15,821 nt of DNA from Deltaproteobacteria bacterium (GTDB taxonomy: Bacteria; Desulfobacterota; Desulfobulbia; Desulfobulbales; BM004). Made by a program: the position numbers and the translations under genes. The stretch covers positions 1-15,821 of the forward strand of contig JAFDCC010000058.1 of assembly GCA_019312985.1 (NCBI GenBank), read 5' to 3'. Below the pieces are notes generated by a model. It saw only the letters and a list, made by a program, of their open reading frames with translations, was not told the origin of the DNA and did not search any database. Of this stretch, positions 14,767 through 15,821 are shown piece after piece (the stretch's first letter is position 1; every line of letters begins with the position of its first letter).

Positions 14767-15821
14767 TTATGGTTGGTCCCAGATGATCTCGTATTTTTCG
14801 ACGTACATATCACTGTCGGCAACAATGATAAACCGTTTTTTTGTCTCCTTTTCCAGGTTTTCCGTATGCAGCGTCTCATCCTTGAGCATCAGGTCGGCCA
14901 CATTGGGGTGCACCTTGATGGTCACGGTGTCGCCTGGCATCTTGGGACCATCGTGAGTGATTTTCCGGAATATCTCATAACAGATACTGCGCCTGGATTT
15001 CAACAATCCGTCACCGCCGCAGTACATGCACGGTTCACTCATCATCTGCGAGAGGTTCTCCCTGTCCCTTTTACGCGTCATCTGCACGAGGCCGAACTCG
15101 GAAACCTTCAGGATGTTGGACCTGCTCTTGTCTTTCTTCACCGCTTCCTGCAGGGCATTGAAAACATCTTCGCGGTGCTGCTCCTGGTCCATGTCGATAA
15201 AGTCGATAATAATGATGCCGCCGATATTCCTGAGCCGGAGCTGGTAGGCAATTTCCTTCGCCGCCTCCATGTTGGTCTTGAAGATCGTCTCCTCGAGGTC
15301 TTTGCGGCCTACGTAGCGGCCGGTGTTGACATCAACGACGGTCAGGGCCTCGGTGGTTTCAATAATGATGTAACCGCCGGAACGGAGCCAGACCTTTTTT
15401 TCCAGGGCGCGGCTGATTTCAACCTCGACACCGTAGGCGTCCATCAGGGGGATTTCATTTTCATAGAAGGCCACCCTGTTGCGCAGCTGCGGCACGAAGG
15501 TCTCCACGAAGTTGCAGACCCTCTGGTAGGTTTCTCTGTTGTCAACGATAACCCGCTGGATGTCAGGGGTAAAAAGGTCACGCACCGCCCGCTGGGTAAT
15601 GTCCAGATCTTCATAGACCAGGCTCGGGACGGGGGCCCTGGAGGCGCGGTCCTTGATCTCTCCCCACAGGTGGAGAAGGAACTCCATGTCCGCCTCGAGG
15701 TCCTCGCGGGAGGCGCTTTCCGCCACGGTCCTGACGATGAACCCGGCATCCTGCGGCCGCAGGTTTTCAATTTCCTCCCGCAGCCGCTGCCGGTCCTCAT
15801 CGTCTTCGACCTTCCTGGAAA
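14767..15821 (-). CDS. Ribonuclease E/G family protein, C-terminal part (cut by right edge)
   Basis: The visible 350 residues are open to the right edge: SRKVEDDEDRQRLREEIENL, then a GFIVRTVAE block, run in frame before the GTG at 15726, so that GTG is internal. The family's catalytic aspartates are present: VVDVNTG (Asp codon 15331-15333) and IDFIDM (Asp codons 15202-15204 and 15193-15195). The Zn-link CMYCGGDG (Cys codons 15028-15030 and 15019-15021) follows. Only about 85 residues come after the Zn-link, with no long disordered degradosome arm, so the protein is RNase G-like or a short RNase E. The enzyme cleaves single-stranded RNA in mRNA decay and rRNA/tRNA processing. The N-terminal S1 domain is outside the window. 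It stops with TAA, 45 bases before the M23 peptidase gene. Confidence 0.93.
   Translation of the reverse strand, partial: SRKVEDDEDRQRLREEIENLRPQDAGFIVRTVAESASREDLEADMEFLLHLWGEIKDRASRAPVPSLVYEDLDITQRAVRDLFTPDIQRVIVDNRETYQRVCNFVETFVPQLRNRVAFYENEIPLMDAYGVEVEISRALEKKVWLRSGGYIIIETTEALTVVDVNTGRYVGRKDLEETIFKTNMEAAKEIAYQLRLRNIGGIIIIDFIDMDQEQHREDVFNALQEAVKKDKSRSNILKVSEFGLVQMTRKRDRENLSQMMSEPCMYCGGDGLLKSRRSICYEIFRKITHDGPKMPGDTVTIKVHPNVADLMLKDETLHTENLEKETKKRFIIVADSDMYVEKYEIIWDQP

Overview
The window is bacterial chromosome, fairly GC-rich and densely coded. It encodes ordinary Gram-negative housekeeping proteins (HrpA, GalU, PriA, an RNase E/G family enzyme, a membrane-anchored M23 peptidase) beside a MoxR/Bat-type von Willebrand factor A (VWA) gene cluster. 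The gene mix and protein style would fit a sulfate-reducing or related member of the Desulfobacterota (former Deltaproteobacteria). That placement is an inference from general resemblance, not from a marker gene. I see no tRNA, rRNA, CRISPR array, insertion sequence, integrase or other sign of recent transfer.

Left block (1-5581, + strand): six genes packed head to tail with overlaps or gaps of only a few bases. In order they are the C-terminal part of a MoxR-family AAA+ ATPase (cut by the left edge), a soluble DUF58/VWA protein, a secreted and membrane-anchored BatD-like protein, a membrane VWA protein (BatA-like), a TPR protein with an N-terminal anchor (BatC-like), and a second membrane VWA protein (BatB-like) that probably starts at TTG. 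They very likely form one operon. By analogy with other MoxR-VWA systems, the ATPase would act with the metal-binding VWA proteins as a chaperone or assembly machine at the inner membrane; the client is unknown.

Middle block (5582-9849): a 39-residue single-span membrane protein on the - strand at 5621-5740, then hrpA (DEAH RNA helicase) on the - strand. A GC-rich hairpin lies between them. hrpA and galU diverge from a 163-base intergenic region that holds candidate promoters for both directions.

Right block (9850-15821): galU (UDP-glucose synthesis) and priA (replication restart helicase) run on the + strand. They converge on a - strand pair, an RNase E/G family gene cut by the right edge followed by a gene for a membrane-anchored M23 peptidase.

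The most noteworthy features are the rearranged MoxR/Bat operon with three different VWA proteins and the unlisted 39-residue membrane protein. The rest is ordinary core genome, and I see no clear evidence for a wholly new system.
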